Assembly (NCBI RefSeq): GCF_009763805.1
Contig: NZ_CP046803.1
Location: 496,001-560,000, forward strand
Reading direction: 5' to 3'
Source: Vibrio cidicii
GTDB taxonomy: Bacteria > Pseudomonadota > Gammaproteobacteria > Enterobacterales > Vibrionaceae
Length of the DNA stretch: 64,000 bases
Shown here: piece by piece, positions 1-9,905 of the stretch
How positions within the stretch are numbered: the stretch's first letter is position 1
How the letters are laid out: the number at the start of each line of letters is the position of its first letter
Program-made: the position numbers and the translations under genes
Notes under the pieces: generated by a model
The model's database searches: none
What the model was told of the DNA's origin: nothing
Seen by the model: the letters and a program-made list of their open reading frames with translations, nothing else

Positions 1-1
1 G

Positions 2-2255
2 TATTGGGTGGTCGTCACGCTGACCTTCATCCTTTTTGCCCTTTTTAGCCGCTCTCTATATCAATCAAATATACAAAAGTATCAGGATAAGCAACTGCTC
101 CAGTTGGAACTGTTTTCCTCCTCGGTAGACTCTTTACTGAAAAGTCAGGAGTCGCTACTCGAAGTGGTCGGTCGCCAACTGATTTTGAAAAACGATTTTA
201 CCCTCACCGCTGCTATGCAGATCCGGCCCATCTTGGATGATTTGATGAACATCCATTCCGCAATAGGCGGATTCGGTCTGAGCGATGCCGAAGGTAACTT
301 CCTCGCGGTAAGTTCTAATATTCACCTTTCGGACATGACCAACCTAAAACTCAATCCGGTCACCCACGAAAGCTTTTTACAAACGTTAAATTCCAACCGA
401 ATGGTGCTCGGACGGACCTACTTCATGCCTGCGTTACAAACGCTGGTGATCCCCATCCGTAAAGCGATTCGAGATCGCAAAGGGAATGTAATTGCGGTTA
501 TGACCGCAGGGCTGAAAGTGGACTCAACACTGGTCTTTCGTAACGACATCCACGACAACCCATTCAACCGCGTTAGTCTGATCCGCGAAGATCTCTACCG
601 CACCTTTATTTCAGCCGAAGATATGGGTATTGATCCCTATGCGACTCCCGTGGAAGATGTTCGCTATCGGCAAGCAATCACAGCCGTAGCAGCCAATATC
701 TCTCTTACAGAGGCCGAATTAAAAAGGCAACAGAAACCCGTCACTTTTATCACCAACAGCCTTAACCACTCCGAAATAATGACGGTGAAATATTTGGCGG
801 ATTATCAACTCTGGGCGGTGTCTACCACCGACATGCGTTTCCTCAATCAAACATTTCACCAACAATTTGGCCTCTATCTGCTGATTTTCTTCGCCGTTCA
901 ATTGGCCTTTTATGGATTAGTTTCGATCGATCGCGGAAAATGAGAAAGAGACATTAGAACGGCTCAACTACCAAGCGACACACGATGCCCTGACAGACCT
1001 GCCGAATCGACTTTATTTGCGCAACACCATTCCTCTTTGGACCAAGAACAAAACGGCCCCTTTCGCGCTCTTATTCATCGATATCGACAACTTCAAGAGT
1101 GTCAATGACACTCACGGACATGACTTTGGCGACCAAGTTTTAAAGCAGATTGCTCAAAGGCTCAGCAGTTTTCTGACTCCTGAACGTTTAATCGTCCGTG
1201 AAGCCAGTGACGAGTTCATCATGTTAGTCAGAGAGACCGATCCAAGTTTGTTGCGCATTCTTGCCAAAGAGATGATCGCCAGCATGTCACAAACCTACTT
1301 AGTCAATGACGTGCATTTTTTACTCAGTTGTAGCATTGGCATCGCGGTATACCCAACCCATGGAGCCGATCTTGATGCACTACTGCGCGCAGCAGACATC
1401 TCAATGTACCAAGCCAAGCAAGATCGCAACTCCTTTCGCCTGTTTACCACCGAGATGCAGGCTGACCACTTGTACAAAATGCGGGTGGAGCAGCGCCTAC
1501 GTTTGGCGATTGAGAACAAAAGTCTCTCGATGGTTTATCAACCTCAGGTGGATGTGCATGGTCATTTTCATGGTGTGGAAGCCTTGGTGCGTTGGCAAGA
1601 TGATGAGCTAGGATTCATTCCACCAGACGTTTTTATCCCGATCGCCGAAAGCTCCGGCTTAATGGTCACATTAGGCAAATTTATTATTGAGCGCAGCGTT
1701 AATGAGATGGCTATTTACGTTAAGCCTCAGCGACGTAAGCTCAACCTTTCGATCAATATTTCAGTTAAACAGTTCATGCAGAAAGACTTCTCCTATCACC
1801 TGCTCAAAGTGATCGAAGAAGCCAATTTTGATCGAGAGTCCGTCACCCTTGAGATCACCGAAAATCTGTTTATCGAAGATCTGCAGCAGTTCAAACCAAT
1901 CTGCCAAGAAATCCACCAATTAGGCCTGAAGATTTCACTGGATGACTTTGGTACAGGCTACTCTTCACTGAGTATGCTCAAAGCACTTCCGATTGATGAA
2001 CTGAAAATAGATAAGAGTTTTGTCGATCACATCGAACATGACGCAAAATCCTACAATATGGTGAGAAACATCATCGCAATCGGTAAAAACTTCGGTATGG
2101 CGGTGTTGGCAGAAGGGGTAGAGACGCGGGCACAGGCTGATCTACTGGCAAAATGTCATTGCGATCTATTGCAAGGTTATTACTACTCAAAACCTCTGGA
2201 TATTAAAGCTCTGACTGAATATCTCGATAAAAATACCCCGCACAAGGCGGGGTAG
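2..2255 (+). pseudogene. Membrane GGDEF-EAL sensor protein, 5' partial, frameshifted
   Basis: This protein would sense a periplasmic signal and hydrolyse cyclic di-GMP. The reading frame is open at the window edge, inside the first membrane segment, so the true start lies upstream. An extracytoplasmic sensor region of about 250 residues is followed by a second membrane segment (near 862-920), a GGDEF domain and an EAL domain. The GGDEF signature is degenerate (ASDEF), so cyclase activity is doubtful. The EAL domain keeps EALVRW, the DDFGTGYSS loop, AEGVET and QGYYYSKP, as in active phosphodiesterases. The frame breaks at 923-933, where TCGATCGATCG looks like a 4-bp duplication. Removing 4 bp joins the two parts in frame (VSIAENEKE). 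Without that correction the protein stops at 943. A sequencing error cannot be excluded. Confidence 0.85.
2229..2254 (-). terminator. Intrinsic terminator of the chitinase gene
   Basis: An 8-bp perfect stem, TACCCCGC/GCGGGGTA (2234-2241 and 2247-2254), has a 5-nt loop. On the minus strand it is followed by five T residues (2229-2233). It lies just after the chitinase stop and overlaps the last codons of the convergent GGDEF-EAL gene. Confidence 0.8.
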
Positions 2256-2271
2256 TCTAAGATGCGATACG

Positions 2272-3570
2272 CTATTTTTGTTGCATTTCGGTGTACATCG
2301 CATCGACCAACTTACCACTTGGATCGCCCGAAAGTTCCCAAGTAAAAATACCCGCTAAGTTGGCTTGTTTCGCCCACTGCGCTTTCGCTTTGATGGAGCG
2401 TTGGTCCTCAAAAGAGATAAACACTTTTTTCTCAGGATTCCACAGATACGGCGCTTGAGATTGCTCATCGTAGTTATATTGATAACCTTGTTTTTCACCG
2501 TAGTTTTTCACCAGATCCCAGAACATAAAGTAACCATTTTCTCCAGTACCGAACTGCGCCCCTTGTTCAGAAAGTAAGTCTGCTTTTGGCGCTTGGCCGT
2601 CGTAATTCTTAGTGCCCTGCCAGCCACGGCCATAAAACGCAGCGCCAATCACCAGTTTCTCACTCGGGATCCCCTGCTCTATCATTTGATTGATAAAGAC
2701 GTCAGCCCCCATCCCCCACCAACTGCGCTCTGTGGCATGCAAGTTGGTGATATGTCCGGTCTGCTGACCCCAACCACCGAGGAAATCGTAGGTCATGGCA
2801 AACATGTTGGTCAGGTAGGGTGAGGCTGATTTCCAGTCGATTTGCGCGGCTTTTGCGCCGACACCCACTGCGGTTGATAACTCATACTCACGCTTTGTCT
2901 GTTTTTCCAATGCATCTAGGTCTGCACGCATGGTTTTGACCAAATAAGTGAAGGCTTCACGCTCTACCGCTTTTTGCTCGTCAGACAACTTGGTTGCAGG
3001 GTCCCACGGAGAGGTGGTTAAACCGCCGCCGCCGGGATATTCCCAGTCAAGATCAATCCCATCAAAGAAATCATATTGATGAATCAGTTCAACGGCAGTT
3101 TTGGAGAATTGCGCCATCGCTTTAGGATCTTTGACCATCGCATGGAACGGCTCAGACATGGTCCATCCACCAAAAGAAGGCAAAATTTTGAGTTGTGGAT
3201 GTTGCTGCTTCAATTGAGCGAGCTGCGCAAAATGGCCCTTATAAGGCACTTTCACTGACACTTTGCCAAAATCTTTTTCTAGCGCAGCTTCCGTATCCAC
3301 CACAATGGCACTGAAAGGCGCTTTGCCTTGACACTGCTTTGCAACCAGCTTTTGCACGGTATCAGAGGCCCCAGTATGCGGTCCACACATGCTTAAAAAG
3401 GCATAAATAACGTGCGTCAGCTTTTCAGCGGGGATATCTTGCACTGTGTAGGGGTTCGATGGATTGGCGTATTGCCAATCGGCAAAGTAACCCGCAACCA
3501 CTTTGTCGCCTGCGAACGATGCAGCGCTAAAACAGGTTAAGAGTGCAACAGAGATAAGCGTTTTTTTCAT
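2272..3570 (-). CDS. Secreted GH18 chitinase
   Basis: This enzyme cleaves beta-1,4 links in chitin outside the inner membrane. The start at 3570 is preferred over an ORF opening at 3621 because GGAGGG lies just upstream (3575-3580) and the protein then begins with a clean signal peptide (MKKTLISVALL...ASFA). The mature part starts VVAGYFADW, the first beta strand of the GH18 barrel. The catalytic signature DGIDLDWEYP matches DxxDxDxE, with the final E as proton donor. The product is 432 residues, a single catalytic domain with no visible chitin-binding module. It reads toward the GGDEF-EAL gene, and its terminator overlaps the end of that gene. The family call is firm; the exact chitinase subtype is not determined. 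Confidence 0.92.
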   Translation of the reverse strand: MKKTLISVALLTCFSAASFAGDKVVAGYFADWQYANPSNPYTVQDIPAEKLTHVIYAFLSMCGPHTGASDTVQKLVAKQCQGKAPFSAIVVDTEAALEKDFGKVSVKVPYKGHFAQLAQLKQQHPQLKILPSFGGWTMSEPFHAMVKDPKAMAQFSKTAVELIHQYDFFDGIDLDWEYPGGGGLTTSPWDPATKLSDEQKAVEREAFTYLVKTMRADLDALEKQTKREYELSTAVGVGAKAAQIDWKSASPYLTNMFAMTYDFLGGWGQQTGHITNLHATERSWWGMGADVFINQMIEQGIPSEKLVIGAAFYGRGWQGTKNYDGQAPKADLLSEQGAQFGTGENGYFMFWDLVKNYGEKQGYQYNYDEQSQAPYLWNPEKKVFISFEDQRSIKAKAQWAKQANLAGIFTWELSGDPSGKLVDAMYTEMQQK

Positions 3571-3715
3571 AATTCCCTCCAGAGTTAACCTCACTAAGCT
3601 ACTCTCAGGAACCGTTTTCATCCCGACAATCTCATCAAGCTGCGAGTCATTTAAGAATTCTCGCCGTTAGGTTGCACCCGTTGCACATTTTTTGTGCCAG
3701 AAAAAAGGGGTCAAC

Positions 3716-4708
3716 TCAAGCTTGCCGACCTTGCATCTGCTCATCTAAATTCAGCACAGTGAGGGCATTACTCACACTGGTGGCAATCACATCGACAGCG
3801 CCAGTACGCAGTGCACCAAGCAGCGCTAATGGCTTACTGTTTTCCGCCGCAATCGCAATCACTTCAGAGATGGGACGAAACTCTTCTATCCCTAAGCCAA
3901 TCACGCGATCACTCATGACGGTGTTGGCGACGTTGCCATGAATATCAAAGAAATCGTAGCCAGCAAAATCCCCCACCACACCTTGCTGCAAACGAGATTG
4001 CACCACTTCATCGGGCGTGAACCATCCTAAATCAACCATATAGCTGTTTTCGCTCATATCACCAATACCAACCAGAGCAATATCCGCTTTTCTCGCCAGA
4101 TCAAGCGTCTGTTTTACTGTCGCATTTTGCATAAATGCACGTTTCTGCTCACGGTTTTCGGCGTACGCAGGCGCATAGAGAGTTTCTGAAGTGCCACCGT
4201 ATTTTTTTGCCAACTGGCGACAAATATGGTCCGCGTTAAACATACCTCCGCGTGGGTGAATGCCGCCAATGCCACAGACAAATTTGCAGTCACGCGGGGT
4301 AATGACACCAACGTGGTGCGCAACCGCAGAGACATTTCGCCCTTGCCCAACCGACACCACCATGCCATTTTTCAACGTGCTGGTCAGGTAATTCGACACT
4401 AAGCCAGCCACCTGCTGACGCTGTGCTTCCTCGCTGGGTTGATCCAACGCCACCAATGCACGCTTTACGCCAAAACGCTCGATCAAACGTTGCTCAATTT
4501 TGGCGCTAAACACTGGATGATATTTGACGGTAATTTCAACAATCCCCTCGTCTCGCGCTTGCTTGAGCATCCGCCCCACTTTTGCGCGCGACACTGAAAA
4601 TTTCTTGGAGATCTCTTCCTGAGTCGCCCCGTCTTGATAGTAGGCAACGGAAATTTCAGTCAATAAATCTGTATTTTCAATCGATATCTCTTGGTTTGAA
4701 CCGCTCAT
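3716..4708 (-). CDS. SorC-family sugar-responsive transcriptional regulator
   Basis: This 330-residue regulator has an N-terminal helix-turn-helix (about residues 15-60, with ATQEEISKKFSVSRAKVGRM as recognition region). It is followed by the large SorC/DeoR-type effector domain, which binds phosphorylated sugars. It is divergent from tal and tkt across a 462-bp control region holding repeated GAGCAAATG(C/T)TCA sequences. It therefore probably controls itself and the tal-tkt genes in response to a pentose-phosphate intermediate. That target assignment is inferred from position only. A GGTGGA sequence sits upstream of the ATG at 4708. Confidence 0.85.
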   Translation of the reverse strand: MSGSNQEISIENTDLLTEISVAYYQDGATQEEISKKFSVSRAKVGRMLKQARDEGIVEITVKYHPVFSAKIEQRLIERFGVKRALVALDQPSEEAQRQQVAGLVSNYLTSTLKNGMVVSVGQGRNVSAVAHHVGVITPRDCKFVCGIGGIHPRGGMFNADHICRQLAKKYGGTSETLYAPAYAENREQKRAFMQNATVKQTLDLARKADIALVGIGDMSENSYMVDLGWFTPDEVVQSRLQQGVVGDFAGYDFFDIHGNVANTVMSDRVIGLGIEEFRPISEVIAIAAENSKPLALLGALRTGAVDVIATSVSNALTVLNLDEQMQGRQA

Positions 4709-5170
4709 CTACATTCCACCGTTATCAAGGAGCGCTATTATCGTCTTATCTGAGCAAATGCTCATTGACTTAGCATATGTTATAGCCGAGTTTAGCTGCA
4801 ACTTTTGCTCATGGAAATGACATTTTCTCAGTAACGAAAATGTTAATGTTTGTTCGACGCTAATCCACACCAGATAAGGGCAAACGTTTATTTACTTTTT
4901 CTCCGATTACCCACAAAGAAAAACGTTGATAGAGGTCACCTTCCCCCCCATTCAGCCATTGACTTTCTAGGCTGATAGGATAAATATGGACACATCATTT
5001 ACTCAGCCATCGAGCAAATGTTCATAACAAATGTTCGGTCGCTAAATTTTTTCTGACCAATAGAGAGTGTGACGGAAAATCCGCACTAAACTATTCGCGA
5101 GTCAGTTTACAAATGTATTCGCTCTGGCGCTGACCGCCGAGCGGTAGCCCGTTATATAGGATGATCGATT
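4709..5170. promoter_or_regulatory. Divergent control region between sorC-type gene and tal
   Basis: This 462-bp gap has no gene. It holds a palindrome TGAGCAAATGCTCA at 4751-4764 near the regulator start, a related half-site TTTTGCTCA at 4803-4811, and two related copies on the tal side (GAGCAAATGTTCA at 5012-5024 and ACAAATGTTC at 5027-5036). The shared element is read here as a candidate operator for the neighbouring SorC-family protein. No promoter boxes are called with confidence. The tal start at 5171 has only a weak ribosome site (TAGGATGATCG region). Confidence 0.5.
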
Positions 5171-6121
5171 ATGAGCAACAAGTTAGAGCAACTTCGCAAG
5201 CTAACCACTGTGGTAGCAGACACTGGTGAAATTGATGCAATCAAAAAATACCAACCAGAAGATGCAACAACAAACCCTTCTCTGATTCTTAAAGCTGCTC
5301 AAATCGCTGAGTATGCGCCTCTGATCGATGCTTCTATCGAGTATGCAAAAACTCAAAGCGATGACAAAACGCAGCAGATCCAAGACACTTGTGACATGCT
5401 TGCAGTAAACATCGGTAAAGAAATCCTAAAAACTATCCCAGGTCGTATCTCTACAGAAGTTGATGCTCGCCTATCTTACGATATGGAAGGCAGCGTAGCG
5501 AAAGCACGCCAACTAGTGAAAATGTACAACGATGCTGGCATCACTAACGACCGCATCCTTATCAAACTTGCGTCTACTTGGGAAGGTATCCGCGCAGCTG
5601 AAATCCTAGAGAAAGAAGGCATCAACTGTAACCTGACTCTTCTATTCTCATTCGCTCAAGCGCGTGCTTGTGCAGAAGCGGGCGTATTCCTAATCTCTCC
5701 ATTCGTTGGCCGTATTATGGACTGGTACAAAGCGAAAGAAGGCCGCGACTTTGAAGCATCAGAAGATCCAGGCGTACTGTCTGTAACTAAGATCTACAAC
5801 TACTACAAAGAGTACGGCTACAAAACGGTTGTTATGGGCGCAAGCTTCCGTAACATCGGCGAGATCCTAGAACTTGCTGGTTGTGACCGTCTAACTATCG
5901 CTCCTGCTCTACTTGCAGAACTAGAAGCAGCAGAGGGTGAAGTTGTAGAGAAGCTTGTAGATTCGGAAGGTTCTGCAGAGCGCCCTGCAGCAATGACTCA
6001 CGCTGAGTTCCTGTGGGAGCACAACCAAGACCCAATGGCAGTAGAGAAGCTTGCAGAAGGTATCCGCAACTTCGCTGTAGACCAAGGCAAACTAGAAGCA
6101 ATGATTGAAGCTAAGCTTTAA
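5171..6121 (+). CDS. tal: Transaldolase
   Basis: Transaldolase moves a dihydroxyacetone unit from sedoheptulose 7-phosphate to glyceraldehyde 3-phosphate in the non-oxidative pentose phosphate pathway, in the cytoplasm. The 316 residues match the length of the TalA/TalB class. Family signatures are clear: [12 protein letters not shown] near the N terminus and [12 protein letters not shown], whose lysine forms the Schiff base. [12 protein letters not shown] comes later. Tkt follows after 80 bp that contain a strong hairpin, so the two genes may be co-transcribed with partial termination. Codon choice is strongly biased, as expected for a highly expressed gene. Confidence 0.97.
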   Translation: MSNKLEQLRKLTTVVADTGEIDAIKKYQPEDATTNPSLILKAAQIAEYAPLIDASIEYAKTQSDDKTQQIQDTCDMLAVNIGKEILKTIPGRISTEVDARLSYDMEGSVAKARQLVKMYNDAGITNDRILIKLASTWEGIRAAEILEKEGINCNLTLLFSFAQARACAEAGVFLISPFVGRIMDWYKAKEGRDFEASEDPGVLSVTKIYNYYKEYGYKTVVMGASFRNIGEILELAGCDRLTIAPALLAELEAAEGEVVEKLVDSEGSAERPAAMTHAEFLWEHNQDPMAVEKLAEGIRNFAVDQGKLEAMIEAKL

Positions 6122-6136
6122 TCTACAGAATTTATA

Positions 6137-6160
6137 GAGGGGAACGTTTGCGTTCCCCTC
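6137..6160 (+). terminator. Strong hairpin between tal and tkt (attenuator or terminator)
   Basis: A perfect 10-bp stem GAGGGGAACG/CGTTCCCCTC has a TTTG loop. The sequence after it (TTCACATCCTTT) is only moderately T-rich, so partial termination, or RNA stabilisation of the tal transcript, is as likely as full termination. A similar GGGAAC/GTTCCC stem serves as terminator at 21931-21954. Confidence 0.6.
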
Positions 6161-6201
6161 TTCACATCCTTTAAGCAACAATCTATTTATCGGTATTTAT
6201 T

Positions 6202-8194
6202 ATGGATCGTAAACATCTAGCAAATGCAATCCGCGCACTCAGCATGGACGGCGTACAAAAAGCAAACTCAGGCCACCCAGGGGCACCTATGGGTATGGCT
6301 GATATCGCTGAAGTTCTTTGGCGCGGCCACCTAAACCACAACCCATCAAACCCAGAGTGGGCTGATCGCGACCGTTTCGTACTCTCTAACGGCCACGGCT
6401 CAATGCTGATTTACTCGCTACTGCACCTAAGCGGTTACGAGCTTTCTATCGATGATCTGAAAAACTTCCGTCAGCTTCACTCTAAGACTCCAGGTCACCC
6501 AGAGTACGGCTACGCTCCTGGTATCGAGACAACAACGGGCCCTCTAGGTCAAGGCATCACCAACGCTGTTGGTATGGCAATGGCTGAGAAAGCGCTCGCA
6601 GCGCAGTTCAACAAAGAAGGCCACGACATCGTTGACCACTTCACTTACGTGTTCATGGGCGACGGCTGTCTGATGGAAGGTATCTCGCACGAGGCATGTT
6701 CTCTAGCGGGTACGCTAGGTCTTGGCAAACTGATCGCATTCTGGGATGACAACGGCATTTCTATCGACGGTCACGTGGAAGGCTGGTTCTCTGACGATAC
6801 GCCTAAGCGTTTTGAAGCATACGGCTGGCACGTTATCCCAGCAGTGGATGGTCACAATGCTGAAGCGATCAACGCAGCGATTGAAGCTGCAAAAGCGGAT
6901 CCTCGCCCAACGCTTATCTGTACTAAGACCATCATCGGTTTTGGTTCACCAAACAAATCGGGTTCACACGACTGTCACGGTGCACCACTAGGTGCGGAAG
7001 AAATTGCCGCAGCACGTGAGTTCCTAGGTTGGGAACATCCAGCATTTGAAATCCCTGCTGACGTTTACGCACAGTGGGATGCCAAAGCCGCAGGCGCTGA
7101 AAAAGAAGCCGCTTGGAACGCGAAGTTCGAGGCATACGCAGCCGAGTACCCTGAGCTTGCCGCAGAGTTCAAACGCCGCGTAAATGGCGAACTGCCAGCG
7201 CAGTGGGAAGAGAAAGCAAGCCAAATTATCGCTTATCTTCAAGCAAACCCAGCAAACATTGCGTCACGTAAAGCATCGCAAAACGCTCTAGAGGCATTTG
7301 GTGCTCTACTACCTGAGTTCATGGGCGGCTCTGCTGACCTAGCGCCTTCTAACCTAACCATGTGGTCGGGTTCTAAATCTCTAGAAGCGAACGACTTCTC
7401 TGGTAACTACATCCACTATGGTGTACGTGAATTTGGTATGACTGCTATTATGAACGGTATCGCACTACACGGTGGTTTTGTTCCTTACGGCGCAACATTC
7501 CTAATGTTCATGGAATACGCTCGTAACGCAATGCGTATGGCAGCTCTGATGAAAATTCAGAACATCCAAGTGTACACTCACGACTCTATCGGTCTTGGCG
7601 AAGATGGCCCAACTCACCAACCAGTTGAGCAAATCGCGTCTCTACGTTTGACTCCAAACATGAACACATGGCGTCCATGTGACCAAGTGGAATCGGCTGT
7701 AGCATGGAAACTAGCGATTGAGCGTAAAGATGCACCAACAGCACTTATCTTCTCTCGTCAAAACCTAGCGCAACAACCACGTAGCGCTGAGCAAGTTGCA
7801 GACATCGCCAAAGGTGGTTACATCCTGAAAGACAGCGATGGCAAACCTGAGCTAATCCTAATCGCAACAGGTTCTGAAGTTGAACTAGCAGTGAAAGCCG
7901 CTGAGCAACTAACCGTAGAAGGTAAGAAAGTACGCGTTGTTTCAATGCCATCAACCGATGCATTCGACAAACAAGACGCGGCTTACCGTGAAGCAGTTTC
8001 TACCATCAGACGTAACAGCACGTATCGCTATCGAAGCGGGCATTGCGGATTTCTGGTACAAGTACGTTGGTTTCGACGGTCGCATCATCGGCATGACGAC
8101 TTTTGGTGAATCTGCGCCAGCTGACCAGTTGTTCGAAATGTTTGGTTTCACTGTAGAAAACGTAGTGAACACAGCAAAAGAAATTCTCGCGTAA
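6202..8194 (+). pseudogene. tkt: Transketolase with a one-base frameshift near the 3' end
   Basis: Transketolase transfers two-carbon units between sugar phosphates using thiamine diphosphate. The N-terminal part shows the cofactor-binding signatures ([34 protein letters not shown]). The middle carries [12 protein letters not shown]. The frame breaks at the TTT run 7997-7999: as written, the product ends early at 8109 (635 residues). Removing one T gives [18 protein letters not shown] and the normal C terminus, stopping at 8194 with 663 residues, the usual length. The gene is central to metabolism and otherwise perfectly conserved, so a sequencing error is more likely than a real null allele, although a second tkt may exist elsewhere. 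It pairs with tal upstream and ends at a clear terminator. Confidence 0.93.
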
Positions 8195-8220
8195 TCACGA
8201 TTTCAGACCAAATCAAACTC

Positions 8221-8250
8221 AAAGCCCTGCTTTATTTAGCGGGGCTTTTT
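8221..8250 (+). terminator. Intrinsic terminator after tkt
   Basis: The stem AAAGCCCTGC/GCGGGGCTTT (one G-T pair) has a loop of about 8 nt and ends in a T run, 27 bp after the tkt stop codon at 8194. Confidence 0.85.
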
Positions 8251-8403
8251 GTGTCTACCTACTTTATTTCCTGTTACAGGCATACACTTTCCATCATTTT
8301 CCTACATGAATGCTTCACTTTTTTTTCTATAACTCTTCTATAGTTATAGGCAGACCTGCAATTGTAGGCAGCAAGAAAAATGACAAATAAGGAACATTCA
8401 GTT

Positions 8404-9279
8404 ATGCGCAGCACGAAAGCCTGTCTTATCACTCTCTGTCTATCATTCAGTTTTCCTCTCTTTGCGGCAACCTCAACAGCCGATTTACCCGACACAGTAT
8501 GGGTGGTCGAAAACTATCAGCAACTCCTAAAAATCAATCCTCGCTCACCAAACTCGATAGAAACGACTCTGCCAGTGCAAGGATTAGCGTCGGGGGAAAA
8601 GATTGTCGGCATCGATTTTAGAGTTGCGCGCGGCGATCTCTATGCACTGAGCAATCAAGGACGCATTTTTATCATTAATCTCTCATCAGGTGTCGCAACG
8701 CTAGTACCGGGATCTAAACCGACTGAGCCGATCAACGATGGACATTGGGGGTTCGATTTTAACCCAGCAGCAGACAAGATGCGTGTGGTCGGAAAACAAA
8801 ACCTCAATCTGCGCTTGCACCCTGACACTGGTGCTATTGTCGATTTTGATGGCAAAACGCTTGGCACTCAAATGGATCCAAGGCTCACTTATGACCAAGG
8901 TGATGTCAACGCAGCTTACACGCCAGATATTGTCGCTGCGGCCTACACTTACAACCCAACCAATGAAAAGCTCACCACCAATTATGCTATCGATAAGCAG
9001 CGCGGAACCTTGGTGATGCAAGGCACGAAAGAAGGAGCAACACCTGCCGTTTCTCCCAATCTTGGCGTTCTCTACACCATAGGTGGTCTTGGTATTGAGC
9101 CGATTCAAGATGCTTCATTAGACATTAGCGATATCAAGAATGTCGCGCTTGGAACCATCACCACATCAGCCAGCCTGCCAGTAAAGCTGGTAGTGATTGA
9201 TCTTGACACGGGCCTCGCGAAACTGTTGGGTCACTTCCCGAGTGGTAAAACGATCACTGGCTTAGCAATTGAGCCCTAA
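8404..9279 (+). CDS. Exported DUF4394-domain protein
   Basis: The start at 8404 is chosen because AAGGA lies about 10 nt upstream and the protein then opens with a signal peptide (MRSTKACLITLCLSFSFPLFA). An ATG at 8380 is also in frame. The mature protein of about 270 residues is a repetitive beta-type sequence matching the DUF4394 family, with recurring segments such as IVGIDFRVARGDLYAL, WGFDFNPAADKMRVV and TYNPTNEKL, suggesting a propeller-like fold. No catalytic residues are evident. It is followed after 5 bp by a second exported protein and then a GGDEF-EAL protein, so the three probably form one operon. The function is unknown; a periplasmic or surface role is inferred. Confidence 0.8.
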   Translation: MRSTKACLITLCLSFSFPLFAATSTADLPDTVWVVENYQQLLKINPRSPNSIETTLPVQGLASGEKIVGIDFRVARGDLYALSNQGRIFIINLSSGVATLVPGSKPTEPINDGHWGFDFNPAADKMRVVGKQNLNLRLHPDTGAIVDFDGKTLGTQMDPRLTYDQGDVNAAYTPDIVAAAYTYNPTNEKLTTNYAIDKQRGTLVMQGTKEGATPAVSPNLGVLYTIGGLGIEPIQDASLDISDIKNVALGTITTSASLPVKLVVIDLDTGLAKLLGHFPSGKTITGLAIEP

Positions 9280-9284
9280 TTCTT

Positions 9285-9905
9285 ATGAGGTGTACCTTGT
9301 ACAAAAGACAATGGTGGTTATCGCTGCTTTGCTTCGCCGCTAGCGTGACGCAAGCCACTGAGATTCGCGTGGAAGTTCGAAAAGCAACGGGAGAGCCGTT
9401 AGAAAACGCGGTGGTATTTCTAAAATCAGATCGATTAAAGAGCCAGCTAAAACCGTTGAGTAACGCAGAAATGGCACAGAAAAATCGTGCGTTTGTGCCC
9501 GGCGTGCTTGTAATTACCCAAGGAACTGCGGTTGATTTCCCCAATCGCGATACGGTTCGCCACCATGTTTACTCTTTTTCGCCGGCGAAAACTTTTGAAC
9601 TTAAGCTCTACATCGACAAACCAGAACAGCCCGTTATCTTCGACCAAGCAGGCGTAGTTGAACTCGGTTGTAACATCCATGACAACATGCTGGCTTGGAT
9701 ATTGGTATCAGAAACGCCAGTCTATACACAAACCAATCAACAAGGTGAGGCTATTTTTCTCGGTCAAATTCCAGAGCAGTATGAGATTGATGTTTGGCAT
9801 GCCAGCCTACCATATGGCTCACCGTTTGTGACTTCAAGCGTGACCGTCGATGCAGAGCCCATTTTACTTCGTATTACCATGCCAGATTCTGGAGGGAGAT
9901 TGTGA
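9285..9905 (+). CDS. Periplasmic cupredoxin-like protein (methylamine-utilisation-protein type)
   Basis: This is a 206-residue exported protein with a signal peptide ending near VTQA. The central region has the form of a blue-copper domain. PGVLVITQGTAVDFPNRDT precedes RHHVYSFS (His), and GCNIHDNMLAW supplies Cys, His and Met in the order expected for a type 1 copper site. The C-terminal part resembles a beta-sandwich. It lies 5 bp after the DUF4394 gene, and its stop codon overlaps the GTG start of the GGDEF-EAL gene (GTGA). This indicates translational coupling and suggests that it feeds a periplasmic redox or metal signal to that protein. The copper site is read from the motif and the sensing role is inference. 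Confidence 0.75.
   Translation: MRCTLYKRQWWLSLLCFAASVTQATEIRVEVRKATGEPLENAVVFLKSDRLKSQLKPLSNAEMAQKNRAFVPGVLVITQGTAVDFPNRDTVRHHVYSFSPAKTFELKLYIDKPEQPVIFDQAGVVELGCNIHDNMLAWILVSETPVYTQTNQQGEAIFLGQIPEQYEIDVWHASLPYGSPFVTSSVTVDAEPILLRITMPDSGGRL

Noticed and set aside
6137..6160. Riboswitch between tal and tkt
   Set aside because: Only one simple hairpin is present, with no conserved multi-helix structure.
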